The translations under genes and the position numbers were made by a program. A stretch of 64,000 nt of DNA, taken from NCBI GenBank assembly GCA_004123355.1, contig SCHM01000003.1, positions 2,747,058-2,811,057 on the forward strand, read 5' to 3'. Source of the DNA: Amphirosellinia nigrospora (lineage: Eukaryota > Ascomycota > Sordariomycetes > Xylariales > Xylariaceae). The notes beneath the pieces are model-generated. The model saw only the letters and a program-made list of their open reading frames with translations. It was not told where the DNA came from and searched no databases. Positions 39,051 to 51,597 of this stretch are shown here, piece after piece. How positions within the stretch are numbered: position 1 is the first letter of the stretch; each line of letters opens with the position of its first letter.

Positions 39051-41060
39051 CCCGGGTAGGGTAGTCCATAGGGACAAAGAGGACAAAAGTCCAAGTGGCG
39101 CCTGGCAAATCCCTTGCCAAGGGATTTTAAGTAGAACTCACAGTGCTTAATATATCATAGTTTATTTATAATTAAATTTTACTTCGTACGGAATATTTTT
39201 TATTAATTTATTTTATTATTTAGGTAAAAAAATATTTATATAATTATATTTATTTTTATTTAATCGGAATTAAAAATTTTATAAATATCGTACTTTTAAT
39301 ACTTTTAAACGCTAGATTTATTAATCGTACCGCTTAAAAGCTAATAATAAACTTTTTGTACTTTTTTTTATTTTTTTTATAAAACTATTTATTATTTAAA
39401 TTATTAATAATAAACGTATAGCTTTAATTAGTATTATTAATAAAACTACTAGTTTTATTTTAGTTATTATTATTTTTTTTATTATTTAAGTTTAGATTAA
39501 ATATTTAGCTTTAGTTTTTTTTTTTAATAAAAAGTTTCGGCTTAATAATAAAAAACTAAAATTATAAAAATAATCTATTATAATAGCGTAATTAATTATT
39601 ATAGCAATATAGCTAATTATATAGTAAGTAAACTATAATTCTTACTATAGTTAGTTTATTTATAATTAATATTAATTTATTTAATAGCTAATAGTTATAG
39701 CAATATAATAAAAAAATAGCTTTGTTTATTTATTATTATTAATAGTTATTTATATTATATATTTTTAAAAAATATAGCTTATTAAACGTTATAAATATAA
39801 ATAAAAAAACTATTAATATATAAAAGCTAATAAACAATTATAATTTATTTTTAATTAATAAAAACCTAGCGTATATATAATAATTTAACGGCCGGAAAAA
39901 CTATAACTATTTTTAAAAAGCTATATAATATTAAACCGCTAATTTTAAAAAAAATATAACTAAAGCCTATTATTATTAATAAAAAAATATATTTTATACG
40001 TATTACTATTTAATATTTAATTAATCTTTTATAAAAAATAACTATTTAATAAATAATTAGCTTATTATAAAAATATATAAAAAAAGTCATAAATATTTAA
40101 ATAAAAACGTTTATTATAAATACTAGCTATATATTTAAATTAATATATAATTAAAAATTTATAATTTTATTATTAGCTTAAAAATATTAGCTATTATATA
40201 TAAAGCTATAAAATTATAAGTTTAATATATTAATTAATTATATGCCTTATTTTACGCTAATAAATAAACTTCCGTTAAAAAAACTATAACTAAATTAGCA
40301 ATAAATTATAAAGCATAAAATAAAATAATATACATACGCTATAATATATAATGCTTATTTAAGCGCAATAATATTAGTAAATAAAATAGCTAAACATAAA
40401 AAATTAAAAGCGTAAAGGTTAGCAGCGTAAAAATTAAAAAAAATTAAAAAAAAAATATAAACTATAAGTTAAAAAATACTTAAATAAATATATATATTTA
40501 AGTTATAACTATTTATAACTATAGTTATTATAGCTATAGCTAATAAATATAATAATTATAATAATAGTAATAATAATATTATAATAGCAATAGTAATAAT
40601 AATAGTATATAATTATACGAGCTATTTAATATTAAATAAAAAAAAAAAAAAAAATTATACTTTTTTATTAAATATATACTTATATACTTTTTTTTATACT
40701 TTTTTAAATAATAAATTATTTTTAGCTATTATATTTAAAAATATTTTTATTATAATTATTATATAATAAAAGTTTTTTAAATAATATATTTTTTAAAACT
40801 CCTTTTTTTTTCTTTTTTTATAAAATTTTTTTTTAATATAAAAATAGCTATAAAAATAAACTAAATATAAATATTATACGCTAATATATATTTTTTATAT
40901 TTTATAAATCTTAAAAATATATATTACTAAATAATTATTATATAATATATAGCTAAAAACTTTTTTATTTTTAATATTTTTAATATTTTTAATTTAACGT
41001 TTTAAATTTTATATAAAATATATATTTAAACTATTATTAATTTATAAAAACTATTTTTAT
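39051..41060 (+). repeat. Left terminal inverted repeat arm
   Basis: Blocks such as AGTTTATTTATAATTAAATTTT (39,159), CTTTTAAACG (39,302), AAAGCTAATAATAA (39,337) and TAAACCGCTAATT (39,933) recur in reverse complement in the right arm in the same order. Alignment fades after about 41,060. Confidence 0.8.
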
Positions 41061-44000
41061 TATATTATAAATTTAACTTTAAACTAAAAACATATAATTT
41101 CTTTTAATTTATTTATTTATAGTTCGTATAAACTTTTTTTATAAACTATTTAATATTCGTACGTAATATAAAAATAATAATAATAATTATTTAATAATAA
41201 TCTATTTTTTAATTAATATTATTAATATAAGATTTTTAAAATAACGCTATAAATATAAATAACTATAATATTTATATATAACTAATATTATATAGCTATA
41301 ATTTTTTACTAATTTATATTCTTTTAGCGTATAATTAAAAGTTATAAGTTAAGTTTCTTAGTTTATACGTTAAAAATTACTATATAATTTAATAATAATA
41401 TTAAAAAAAAAAAATAATAGCCCATTTATTTTTTCGTACGGTTAAATATATAAAATAATTCTTAAATATTATATATTAATCTTAATAGCTAATAATATAA
41501 CTTATAGCAAAATTAATAGTTAATATTTTTATAATATAAAATATAATATATAAAAATATAAAATAAATCTATTATTATAAAAAATTATAAGCTAGTTCGA
41601 AAGCTTTTATTATTAATTAATAAATTTTAAAAAAAAATTAATATTTTTATATAAACAAACAAATAAAATAAAATACTTTATAATATTTTGTTCGTTTATA
41701 TTAAATATAATATTAAAATTATATAGCTTAAAAATAAAAAATAAATTATTAAATATTAAAGTTTAAAGCTATAATATTATATAAAAAATATACTAAATTA
41801 AAAAAAAAAAATAAAAATAATTGGGTATTAGTTTATTATTAATAAGCTTTTTTATTTAATAAGCATATAATAAAAAATCTATAATATTATAAATTTTTTT
41901 ATAGTTTATTTCGTATAATTATTATTTTTTAAGTTTTAATAATATTTTATATTAGTTACTTTTTTATAATTTAAGCTAATATTATAATTAAATTTAATAA
42001 TAAATAATAAAAAGTTATATATAATAATAAGTTTATAATTTTTTTAGTTTATATTATTTTAGATCGTTAATTATTTATATATTTTAGCGTTATTTTTAAG
42101 CTTAAAATATTATATAAAATATTTAACTTATTTTTATTTTTATTTTAAAGCTTTAAATTAAATATTTTATTTAAATTTTTTTAATTAAATAATAATAATA
42201 GTATAATATACATAAACTTTATAAAAAAGCTATATAATTATTTAGCGTTAATTAAAAATAATTCAATAATAGCTAAAGTTAAAACGTTATATAAATATAA
42301 TAAAAAAATAATAATAATAAATCTTAAAATATTAAACTTAAGTTAAAAAATAGCTTAAAAAGTTTAACTAACTAATTAATTATAAATAAAGTTATTTATT
42401 TTTATTAGCTAAAAAAAAATATAAATAATTTATAAAGTATTTATTATATTTATTATATAAATAAAAATTAATATTTATAAGCATATTTTATATAAAATAT
42501 TTAAAGAGTTTTATTTAAAAATTAAGCTTTATTATTATTAGTAATAATATCGATAAAAAAAAGAATTTATTATATATAGATTTAACTAAGTTTTTTTTAT
42601 TAATAGCTATAATAAACTTAAATATTAAGGTATATATATATATAATATTAATAGCTATTCGCGTTATATAATATAATATTATATTAGTTATTATAGAAAT
42701 ATAGCTATTATAACTTTAAAGCAATATTTTATATTATATAAAAATTTAAATATATTTTTTATATAATTTATACTAACCGTAAAAAAAAAATGCTTTTATT
42801 AGTAATAGCTTATTAGCTATTTGTATAATATAGATATACTAATAAAAATAGATTATTAATTAAATTTAAGGATTGTTTTTTATATAAACGAAATATAAAT
42901 AATATTTATATTAAACATTAATAATTATAATTATTAAAAACTTGTTTAATGTAATAAATTGTAAGTAAATATTTTTATATTTAAGATTATAATTAATGTA
43001 TGAAGACTATATTCGAATAAATAAAATAATATCGATTATAAATTTATAAAAAGCTTATATTAAAAATTGCTTTTTTAGCAGTTTATATACTTATTATCCG
43101 AATTAAGGTTATATTTTTTATATAATAATAAAATATACTATATTTAAGCTTAACTAAATAAAGCTAATTCTATTAAAAAACGCCTATATAAAAATTACTT
43201 TATTTTAAATCTAGCTATAGCTTTTTAATAAAAGCTATTAGTTAATATTAATATTTTATCCAAACTTAATAAGTTTATTAATAATGTTAATATTAATGTT
43301 TATTTGCTTAAGCTTACTATATAATAATATAAAGCATAATTATAAGCTTTTAGTTTTAATTGTATAAAAAAAAATAACTATAAATAGCTATTTATACAAT
43401 ATTATATATAGCTTTATATAGCAGTTTAATTATATTTAAAACAAAATAATAAAGCAAGCTTATTTTAGCTTATTAAGCTTATAACTAATAAATTAAACAA
43501 ATTATAGCAATAGTTTATTACCTTTAAAAGCTTCGAGTTTATTTAAAGTTTAAAAACAGCTATATAAATATAAATAAAACTAAAAAATAACTAAACTTTA
43601 AAATTATATATTTAACAATAGTACGTTATATAATATAAATTTAAATAATCTTGTTTAAAAACTAAGCTTAGCGTTTATTAAAAGCTTTAAAAGCTTTATA
43701 AAAACTATAAGCAAAACTATTATATATAAAGGCAAACTATAATATTTAATAAACAAATAGCTATTTATAATTACTTTAATAATCTAATAGTATAATATAA
43801 TATTCTAACCTTTATATAAATAAATACTTATTATTTTTAGATTATTTAAACTTTATTTTTATATAATATATATAAAAATAAAAATTATATAATAAAAATA
43901 TAAAAAATATTTATTAATATTAAAAAATATTAAAGTTTTAAGTTTAATTTTTAACTAAAGCAACAAGTTTTTTTTTATTTTTTTTTTATAAAAATATTAT

Positions 44001-45479
44001 TATACGAAAAAAAAAACTATATTTTTTTTAAATACTTTTATTTTTTACTATAATACTATATAAAACAACAAGCTTTTTATTAAATAATTAATTTATTAAG
44101 TTTTTTATACGTATAGCTTCTTTTAAAACTAACTATATTTCTTTAATAAACAAATTAAAAGCTTTTTCTTTAGTCCTAGTTTTTATACTACTATATAATA
44201 TTATAAGCGAATATATAAGCGTATAATATTAATTATCCACTTTTTTTTTAAATCCTATTTTATTTTAAAAAGATTTTTATATCAGAGAACTTTTATTTTA
44301 TTTTATTTAATATAAAAAAAGTAAACTTTAGCCAATAAATTAATAAAAATAAAAATTAAAAAATAAAAGCTTTTTATTTAACTATAAGTTTAAACAACTT
44401 TTTAATTTTTAAAGTTTAAAATTTAGCTTTAATAATTAAACTATTTAAACTAAGTTCTATATACCGCTCGATTTTTAAATTTTTTAATAAATAATATATA
44501 TATTTAAAATTTAAAAAATTTCGATTAATTACCCGGCGTAAATAATAACCTATTCTATAACTAGCGAATAAAAATAACATAAATAATTTTATATAATAGC
44601 TTTATAAAAGTATTCTTTCTATCGATTTTATAAAAAAACTTAATAAAAAAACTAATAATTTAAAGTTATAAAATTTATATACCCGTACAAAGTTCTTAAA
44701 TCTAAACCGGTCTTATTAATCCTAAGCGTTAATAATTAGTCCAACTTTATATATAGTTTTATAAAAACTAATAATTTATTTTAAATCTTTAATATATAAA
44801 AACATAAAAATTAAATCGTTATAGTTAATATTTATTTATTAGTACTAATTTTAATTATAAACTTTAAATATTAAAAAAGTTTAACGTTTAATTAAATAGC
44901 TTTAATAAATTTATTTTTAATTTAATTTAATATTTAATAGTATCAATAAAAAATAAAGCTTAAAATAAAGCTAAAATTATTATATTCGGTATTTTATATA
45001 ACGGCGTTTTTTTTTAATATATAATATTAATAAAAATAATATAAAATAAAAAAAAATATTATATATTTATCGGCATTTATATAAAAGTTAGCTAGTTTAA
45101 TTTATTATTTAAGTATAAAAACTAAACGTTTAATAATAATAGTATTATTATTATCGTTAATAATTAAAGCGTTAACTTTTTAGCTTTCCGTATAAAAAAT
45201 AAAAAAATATTATAATAAAAGCAAAAACTAAAGCTTTATGTTTTTATAGCTATATAAAAAGCTTAAAAAGCTTAAAAAAAAAATAAATATTTGCTATTTT
45301 AATTATTAAAAATAAATAATTAATTTTTATATAATAAATAAATATAAAAAAAAAATAATATAAAAAAATTTTTATCGGCTATTATATTAAAAATTATATA
45401 TAGCTACTATATAAAAATTAAATACGCTATATTATATAAGGTTAATATAAAATTATTTACTTTTATTTTAATTTTATAG

Positions 45480-47444
45480 CCGAAAAAAATAATTTTTATA
45501 AATTAATAATAGTTTAAATATATATTTTGTACGAAGTTTAAAACGTTAGGTTAAAAATATTAAAAAATATTAAAAATATAAAAAAATTTTTAGTTATATA
45601 TTATATAGCAAATTGTTTAGCAGTATATATTTCTTAAGATTTATAAAATATAAAAAATATATATTAGCGTAATATTTATATTCGGTCCGTTTATAGCTAT
45701 TTTATATTAAAAAAAAATTTTTATAAAAAAAAAAAAAAAGAAAAAGTTTTAAAAATATACTACTTAGAAAACTTTTATTATATAACAACTATAATAAAAA
45801 TATTTTTAAACATAATAGCTAAAAAATAATTTATTATTTAAAAAAGTATAAAAAAGTATATAAATACATACTTAGTAAAAAAGTACGATTTTTTTTTTTT
45901 TTTTTATTTAATATTAAATAGCTCGTACGGCTATATATTATTATTACTACTATTGCTATTATAATATTACTACTACTACCACTATAACTATTATACTTAT
46001 TAGCTATAGCTATAATAGCTGTAATATAAATAGCTATAACTATAATATATATAATAATTTAATTTTTTTTAATTTATAGTTTTATTTTATTTTATTTTTG
46101 TTTGCCGCTAATTTTTACGCTTTTAATCTTTTATATCCGGCTATTTTATTTATTAATATTACTACGCTCAAATATATACTATATATTATAGCGTACGTAT
46201 ATTATTTTATTCTTTGTTTTATAATTTATTGCTAATTTAGTTATAATCCTTTTAATAAAAGCTTATTTACTAGTGCGTAGCTAGGCGCGTAACTAAGCGC
46301 ATACTTAATTAATATATTAAACCTATAATCTTGCAATTTTTTATATAATAGTTAATATTCTTTAGGCCGATAATAAAATTATAAATCTTTAATTATATAA
46401 TAATCTAAATATATAGCTAGTATTTATAATAAACGCTTTTATTTATATACGCTTACGATTTTTTTTATATATTTTTATAATAGTAGCTAATTATTTATTA
46501 AGCAGTTATTTATTGCAAAAAAATTTAAATAGTTATATATATAAAATACGTTTTATTATTAATAATAATTAAGTTTTAATTATATTTTTTTTAGAATTAG
46601 CGGTTTAATATTATATAGCTTTTTAGCGAATAATTATAGTTTTTTAGCTATTAAACTATTATATATACGCTAAGTTTTTATTAATTAAAAATAAGCTATA
46701 ATTATATACTAGTTTTTTATATTTATTTATATTTATAGCGTTTAATAAGCTATATTTTACTAAAAATATATAATATAAATAACTGCTAATAAAAACGGAC
46801 AAATAAAGCTATTCTTTTATTATATTGCTATAATTATCGGCTATTAAGCAAACTAAATATAATTATAATAGACTAATTACGGTAAAAATTATAGTTTATT
46901 TGCTATATAATTAATTATACTGCTATAATAAATTATTTTATAATTTTAGCTCCTTTTATTATTATAAAGCTAAACTTATTATTAAAAAAAAAGATTAAAG
47001 CTAAATATTTAATTTAAACTTAAATAATAAAAATAATAATAATAACTAAAATAAGGCTAATAGTTTTATTAATAATATTAATTAAAAGCGTACGTTTATT
47101 ATTAAAAACTTAAATAATAAATAATTTTATAAAAATAATAAAAAAAAGTACGAAAAACTTATTATTAGCTTTTAAATAGCGAAAATAATAAATAAAGCGT
47201 TTAAAAGTGCTAAAAATAAATATTTATAAAATTTCTAGCTTTAATTAAATAAAAATAGCAAATAATTATACCCTAAAATAAAAATAAATTAATAAACAAA
47301 TACTCCGTATAAAATAAAATTTAATTATAAATAAACTATAATATATTAAACACTATAAGTTCCACCTAAAATCCCTTAGCAAAGAAGTACCAGCTGGCCC
47401 ATTTGGACTTTTGTCCTCTTAGTCCCTACGGACCACCGTACCGG
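45480..47444 (-). repeat. Right terminal inverted repeat arm
   Basis: This is the reverse complement of the left arm. It retains slightly more G and C than the left arm in places (for example near 46,260-46,320), so the two arms have decayed independently. The tip ends 72 bases before the RTR1 start codon. Confidence 0.8.
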
Positions 47445-47516
47445 GCTCTGACAGGTTTTCTTTCTTGCGTAGGATGGGCATCCAATTGCACTGGGTTCAT
47501 AGGCACGAGACGCAAC

Positions 47517-48409
47517 ATGTCAAAAGAAATCAGCAAGCCTAAGAGCATTCTCAAAAACAAAGGCACCCCCACGCCACCTTCCACCCAACAGAATGCGCCT
47601 GATCCCCGCGAGGTCGCCATCAAGCATGCCGAATCATCCACTCACGCCGCGAGATCGAAGACCAGATTCCGATTCTATGATCGAGTTATCTAAGTTCCCC
47701 ATTAGCCGCGACGCACCTTACGACGCCTCCCACCCGCGCCAGCTGACGCCGAGTCCTTCAAGAATTTCGTCCGCCTATACCAGCCTAGCGATTATGACGA
47801 TCTCATCGAGGAGCGCAACGCCAACGGACTATGTGGATACACGCTGTGCCCGAAGAAACGATCGCGCGTCACCAGCGGCGGCACCTTCAAGCTGGTGAAC
47901 TTCGGTCGCAAGGACTTCAACATTGTCCCAAGCCGGAGCTAGAGAAGTGGTGCTCCCAGAAGTGCGCCAAGCGGGCCATGTATGTCAAGGTGCAGCTGAA
48001 TTGAGACGGCCGCATGGGAACGCGCGGGCATTCCTTCAATACAACTCGAGCTATTCGAGAAGAGCACGGCCCCGCGGTTAGCGACTCTACCGACCAACTG
48101 GCAAAGGACGTCGAGAATATGAGAATCGAGGCGCAGGAGAAGACTGCTCAAAATGCGCGCGACCTCGCTCTGGAGAGGGGGACACCACTGAGAACGGGAA
48201 AATACCAAAACGCATCAAATTAGCTATCAGGGAAAAAGCCGGTCAAAGCACCTACAGCGCCATCATTAGACCCAGCCAGTCAAGGCCATTTGGTAACAGA
48301 GGGCTACAGGACAACTTTCGACCCGATTTCGAAGACGGTGAGCCAAGAGGCTGAGTTTACAGGTGAAGCAGAGAAGAGGCCGAATGAACCACCTTCAGAA
48401 GCGTTATAA
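47517..48409 (+). CDS. RTR1: Rtr1/RPAP2 family RNA polymerase II CTD phosphatase
   Basis: The protein begins MSKEISKPKSILKNKGTPT. The family zinc-binding core follows: FKNFVRLYQPSDYDDLIEER, then GLCGYTLCPKK, FKLVNFGRKDFNIVPKPELE, and KWCSQKCAKRAMYVKVQLNE with an AAWERAG motif. The Cys pairs CGYTLC and CSQKC would bind zinc. Rtr1/RPAP2 proteins act on the polymerase II C-terminal domain (Ser5 phosphate) and help import the polymerase. The tail is low-complexity and ends at TAA 48,407-48,409, giving just under 300 aa without introns, the usual fungal size. Several one-base frame changes occur, including one extra T near 48,001 and losses in short runs, but the amino-acid match resumes each time. 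The start codon lies only about 72 bases from the right tip of the 8.4-kb element, so the 5' UTR or core promoter must be partly element sequence or very short. Confidence 0.88.
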
Positions 48410-48844
48410 AATAGAGCTGCTATGCATCACGAGGAGCTAGCCCTGTCGTTAAAAGATACCCCACAAAGACCACATGACTTTGCTTGCTAGCTCACGCGGA
48501 ATCATCCGTCTGTCCTTAAACAGCATTTCATATTGACGTGTGCTTGCAAGTAGTATACCTACCTATTGTCAAAGCGTCGATCAAAGGGCAGTTGGGCTTA
48601 ATGACGTGTACTGACGCCGTAGTCCATGCAGACATATCGTCACGCTGCTACGTGGGGAACGAAACTTGGCCATCAACCATTACCTCAGGCGTAAGCCCGA
48701 GACTCAGGGACACCTTGTTCAGAAATCTCTCGTTTTGTTTTCGTAACCTAGTGTGGGTACTACCATCCATTTAGACGCCGTGAAGTCATGATGAGCCCAA
48801 TGTAACCCCCGAACCCTTTAACCATCCATTCCTGCAATGTACAT
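48410..48844. other. Intergenic region between convergent RTR1 and RPS17
   Basis: Both genes end here. Only short frames are present. Nothing else is recognised. Confidence 0.6.
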
Positions 48845-49523
48845 TTATCGAGGGGGCGGTCGCCGAATCGGCGGGGTCCGCTCGGCGGTCTGTTTGCTGG
48901 ACAACAGGCACAACGTTGACGGGGATGGTATCGAACTATGGAGGGTGAGTATTAAGCCAATTCCAGCGAGTAGAGCGAGTGTCTATACGTACGCCCAAGT
49001 GCTTAAGTAGGTCCTTGGTCTCGCCATCGACATCGAGCTGGCCGCTCTCGGTGGTTCTGGGTGAAGTCGAGAGCCGATACCTCGGGAACGTACTGTCCTT
49101 ACGTTCTCTCTCCTCTTCTTGCAACTTGAAACTGATACCACGAACTGGGCCGCGCTGGATACGCTTCATCCTATGCGTAACAAGAATGGTGAGTGATCGC
49201 ACGGGGTAATGATGCAGACGGGACAATTTACAAGTGGGTGACATAGCCAGCAATCTTGTTTCGCAGTCTACGCGAAGAGATGATGGCAATCTCGTCACAG
49301 ACGCGCTTGTTGGTATCGAAGTCCAGGGTCAGGCGAGGCTGTCAAGGTTAGTTCGCTGGAAAGTGCACGTAAGGCACCTGGATAGCCTCACATAGAATCG
49401 CTCGCTAGCTTGAAGTCAGTCATCGCCAATTTTGGGTGAGCCTTATAAGGCCAAGAAAATAGCAAAAACTCACATAATGCCCTTGGCGGACTTCTTGACT
49501 GTCTTTGTGCGAACGCGACCCAT
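48845..49523 (-). CDS. RPS17: 40S ribosomal protein eS17
   Basis: The start is at 49,523 with the family N-terminus [16 protein letters not shown]. Five exons are evident: 49,474-49,523; a 13-base micro-exon 49,392-49,404 (IERFY with flanking bases); 49,232-49,338 ([18 protein letters not shown], then [10 protein letters not shown]); 48,993-49,170 ([20 protein letters not shown], then [12 protein letters not shown]); and 48,845-48,935 ([14 protein letters not shown]). The introns are 53-69 bases with GT-AG borders and matching phases. Two single-base losses lie in exon 4 (near 49,086 and 49,048), and one frame choice in the last exon leaves the final 15 residues uncertain. The protein belongs to the small ribosomal subunit. 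Its mRNA should be strongly expressed; the upstream region has no unusual element. Confidence 0.93.
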
Positions 49524-50101
49524 GTTGACGATTTAGCGGATGATTTGGTGGTTGGATGGGTTGACCGAGAGCGTTGTGGCAATGAGACCAAGGAAAGATA
49601 TCGCAGGACGAGAATAGCAATTGGAGTTCAGATATCGAGAATCTTGTGTGGGGGAGATTTTTCGGTAAAATTAATTGCGGGGTCCTAGGGCAGCTGCGTG
49701 AAGGAGATAGGTACTTCGGATTAGGCTAGCCCAACCTTATCTGACAGCTGATAGGTATTGACTGACAGCTGGTCATACTGTACTCATTCTTCCCCTACTA
49801 CCTAATGTTCCTATTCGCTGTGGGGTCTACAAACGGACGCTAGGGTATAAGGGCATATTGCTGGGGATCTGGACCCACCTTCTTCCCCTACACTTTACCT
49901 AGTCACAGCTAACTAGGGCACTCGCTGGTCGAGTCGTAATACACACTCATTTACCCCTCTGTGTGTTCATCACCGTCCTACCTTGGGGTACCTCTTAGTA
50001 GGTAGGTAACGCTCAACCGGGTTATACTTTTGGAGAGCTGGATAGTTGCACTAATATTTGATCATATGCGAGGAACAGCGGTATTGGTTGTATTTTATTT
50101 G
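49524..50101. promoter_or_regulatory. RPS17 upstream / MRP51 downstream region
   Basis: It holds several short TACCTA, GGTACC and TAGGTAGGTA motifs (for example near 49,990-50,008) that are common in promoters of this window. No gene is seen. Confidence 0.45.
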
Positions 50102-51597
50102 TTACAAATCCAATAATACAGCTGACCCGGTCGTCACCAGGGTATATCGACCTATGCTAGGGGCTATAATGTACACATTGGAGCGTCGAGATACCCTACA
50201 AGTTGTCCCGACCCAGGCCATAGCTTGTCCTGCTGCCCCGTATATAACTCCCTTGCGAGGGCCGGGCGTTATCTCAGGAGATATTCTGGCTGCCGAGCCA
50301 TCCTGTATAGAGGTCGAATATGCATCCATTTTCATGCCGTCCTCTCCCAGTAACTCCTTTACTACTAATTCCGCTTCTGCGTTCCCGGGATCCGACATGG
50401 TGAGAAGGACTTTACCACCAGAATCAATAGTGGCAGAATCGAGCTGATAGTAGAGCTTTGCGCCACCGCGTTTCTCAAGCTCTAGGCGTGAGAGCGCATT
50501 TGTTCTTATATTAGTTCCTATGCCACGCCCAAGGAGTGGCTGATCAACAAGGCGGCCCGCCACAAAACCGGCAACACCAAGGACCGGTTCGTGGACACCT
50601 GTACCAATATTTCTAGGCTTTAGCACCCGGGCCTTGACCACGAAATGGTATTTCTGAGGCCGTAGATAGGGTGATTGTCTACATAGTTGGATGTTCGCAA
50701 GTATGATAAACCGGCGGAAGGATGTGTGATTGGTGGCCCTTTCTCACCATATGGGTTCTGCTTATCAAACTGCTGAGCTCGGCCGAGCTTCATGGTAGCG
50801 ATGTACCGGCTCTCGGTGGTCAGAGGTGCGAGGTCGAGAAAGCTGCTAACGAATCGGAACAGGTGTAGGCGATCCTGGCGAATATCCCTCAAGTAGGCCA
50901 TAAACTGAGCGTCTGTGATGTCGTCGGGCGTCACTTCCGGCGGTGCAGGCAATTGATCTCGTATCGCCTGGTTTCTTTGGTCTTTTGTGAGGTCCTTGGC
51001 GTATATTTCCTTTAGATAAGCTCGGAACTCGGTTCGTCTAGTCCGCGCGTTCTTTTCCAGCCATTCTTTGAATTCGCCATCGGTCATGGCAGCAAGCCAA
51101 GGGCCCTTAAACTTCCATCGCTTATTCGCAGTGGCCTCGGCTTCCTTGGGATCCAGCGCTGTGATATCTCCGTCCTCCTCGAACACAGACTTTAGGAACC
51201 GTGCAGAATTATCACCGCCGCCGTCACGCGGTACCGGTACTGACATGGGCAGGTTGAGCTCCTGGAATTTCCTAAGGGTTATTGTGTGATCGGATGCCGA
51301 CTGAAAATCAGTGACATGCTCTATGGAGTCCATCTGCCGTACGCGCACGAGTGGGAATGTTTGCTTTGTGGTTGTCTTTAGGGGTAGAGGTCTCTTGAGC
51401 CCCCAGTCACCGTTGGCACGAGAGGTCGCCGGGGTGGTGATGGTCAAGTGGGTTGGGAAGGGAGCCGTCGCCGTCGCAGAGTGGTGTTTTGTCGCAGACG
51501 AATAATCGCCCGGAGGTGCAGGTATCGGGTTCGGCATTGAGAACATGCGAGATGATCTGAGCAGCGCGGCCCCGGGAGACACGCTCCGAGCCGCCAT
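50102..51597 (-). CDS. MRP51: Mitochondrial ribosomal small-subunit protein Mrp51 (bS1m)
   Basis: The start at 51,597 gives MAARSVSPGAALLRSSRMFS, a presequence-like N-terminus. The hallmark block follows: TAPFPTHLTITTPATSRANG, DWGLKRPLPLKTTTKQTFPL, RVRQMDSIEHVTDFQSASDH. Further on are WKFKGPWLAAMTDGEFKEWL and FMAYLRDIRQDR--LF-FVSSFLDLAPL. After NPYGEKGPPITHPSAGLSYL the frame steps once at a GGCC run near 50,656, and the protein continues YHFVVKARVLKPRNIG and ITPGPRKGVIYGAAGQAMAW. The total is near 500 aa, typical of filamentous fungi. The protein sits at the mRNA exit side of the mitochondrial small subunit and supports translation of mitochondrial mRNAs. It is intronless. A lone end of the RIP element family begins about 120 bases upstream of its start. 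Confidence 0.9.

Larger units (their letters stand above)
39051..47444. mobile_element. RIP-mutated element with about 2-kb terminal inverted repeats
   Basis: The left end reads CCCGGGTAGGGTAGTCCATA then GGGACAAAGAGGACAAAAGT. The right end is its reverse complement up to about 47,444. The two arms can be aligned in inverted orientation from the tips inward to about 41,060 on the left and 45,480 on the right, roughly 2 kb each, with many RIP-type differences. The inner 4.4 kb is AT-rich, CpA-poor and unreadable, so the element is a heavily broken fossil. The outermost 100 bases of each arm escaped most mutation. The class is uncertain: a long-TIR DNA element, or two copies in opposite orientation. 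No target duplication could be fixed. It lies between BBC1 and RTR1, in their divergent promoter. Confidence 0.8.

Noticed and set aside
39051-47444. A giant mobile element of the Starship type
   Set aside because: It is too small, has terminal inverted repeats, and shows no tyrosine recombinase or cargo genes.
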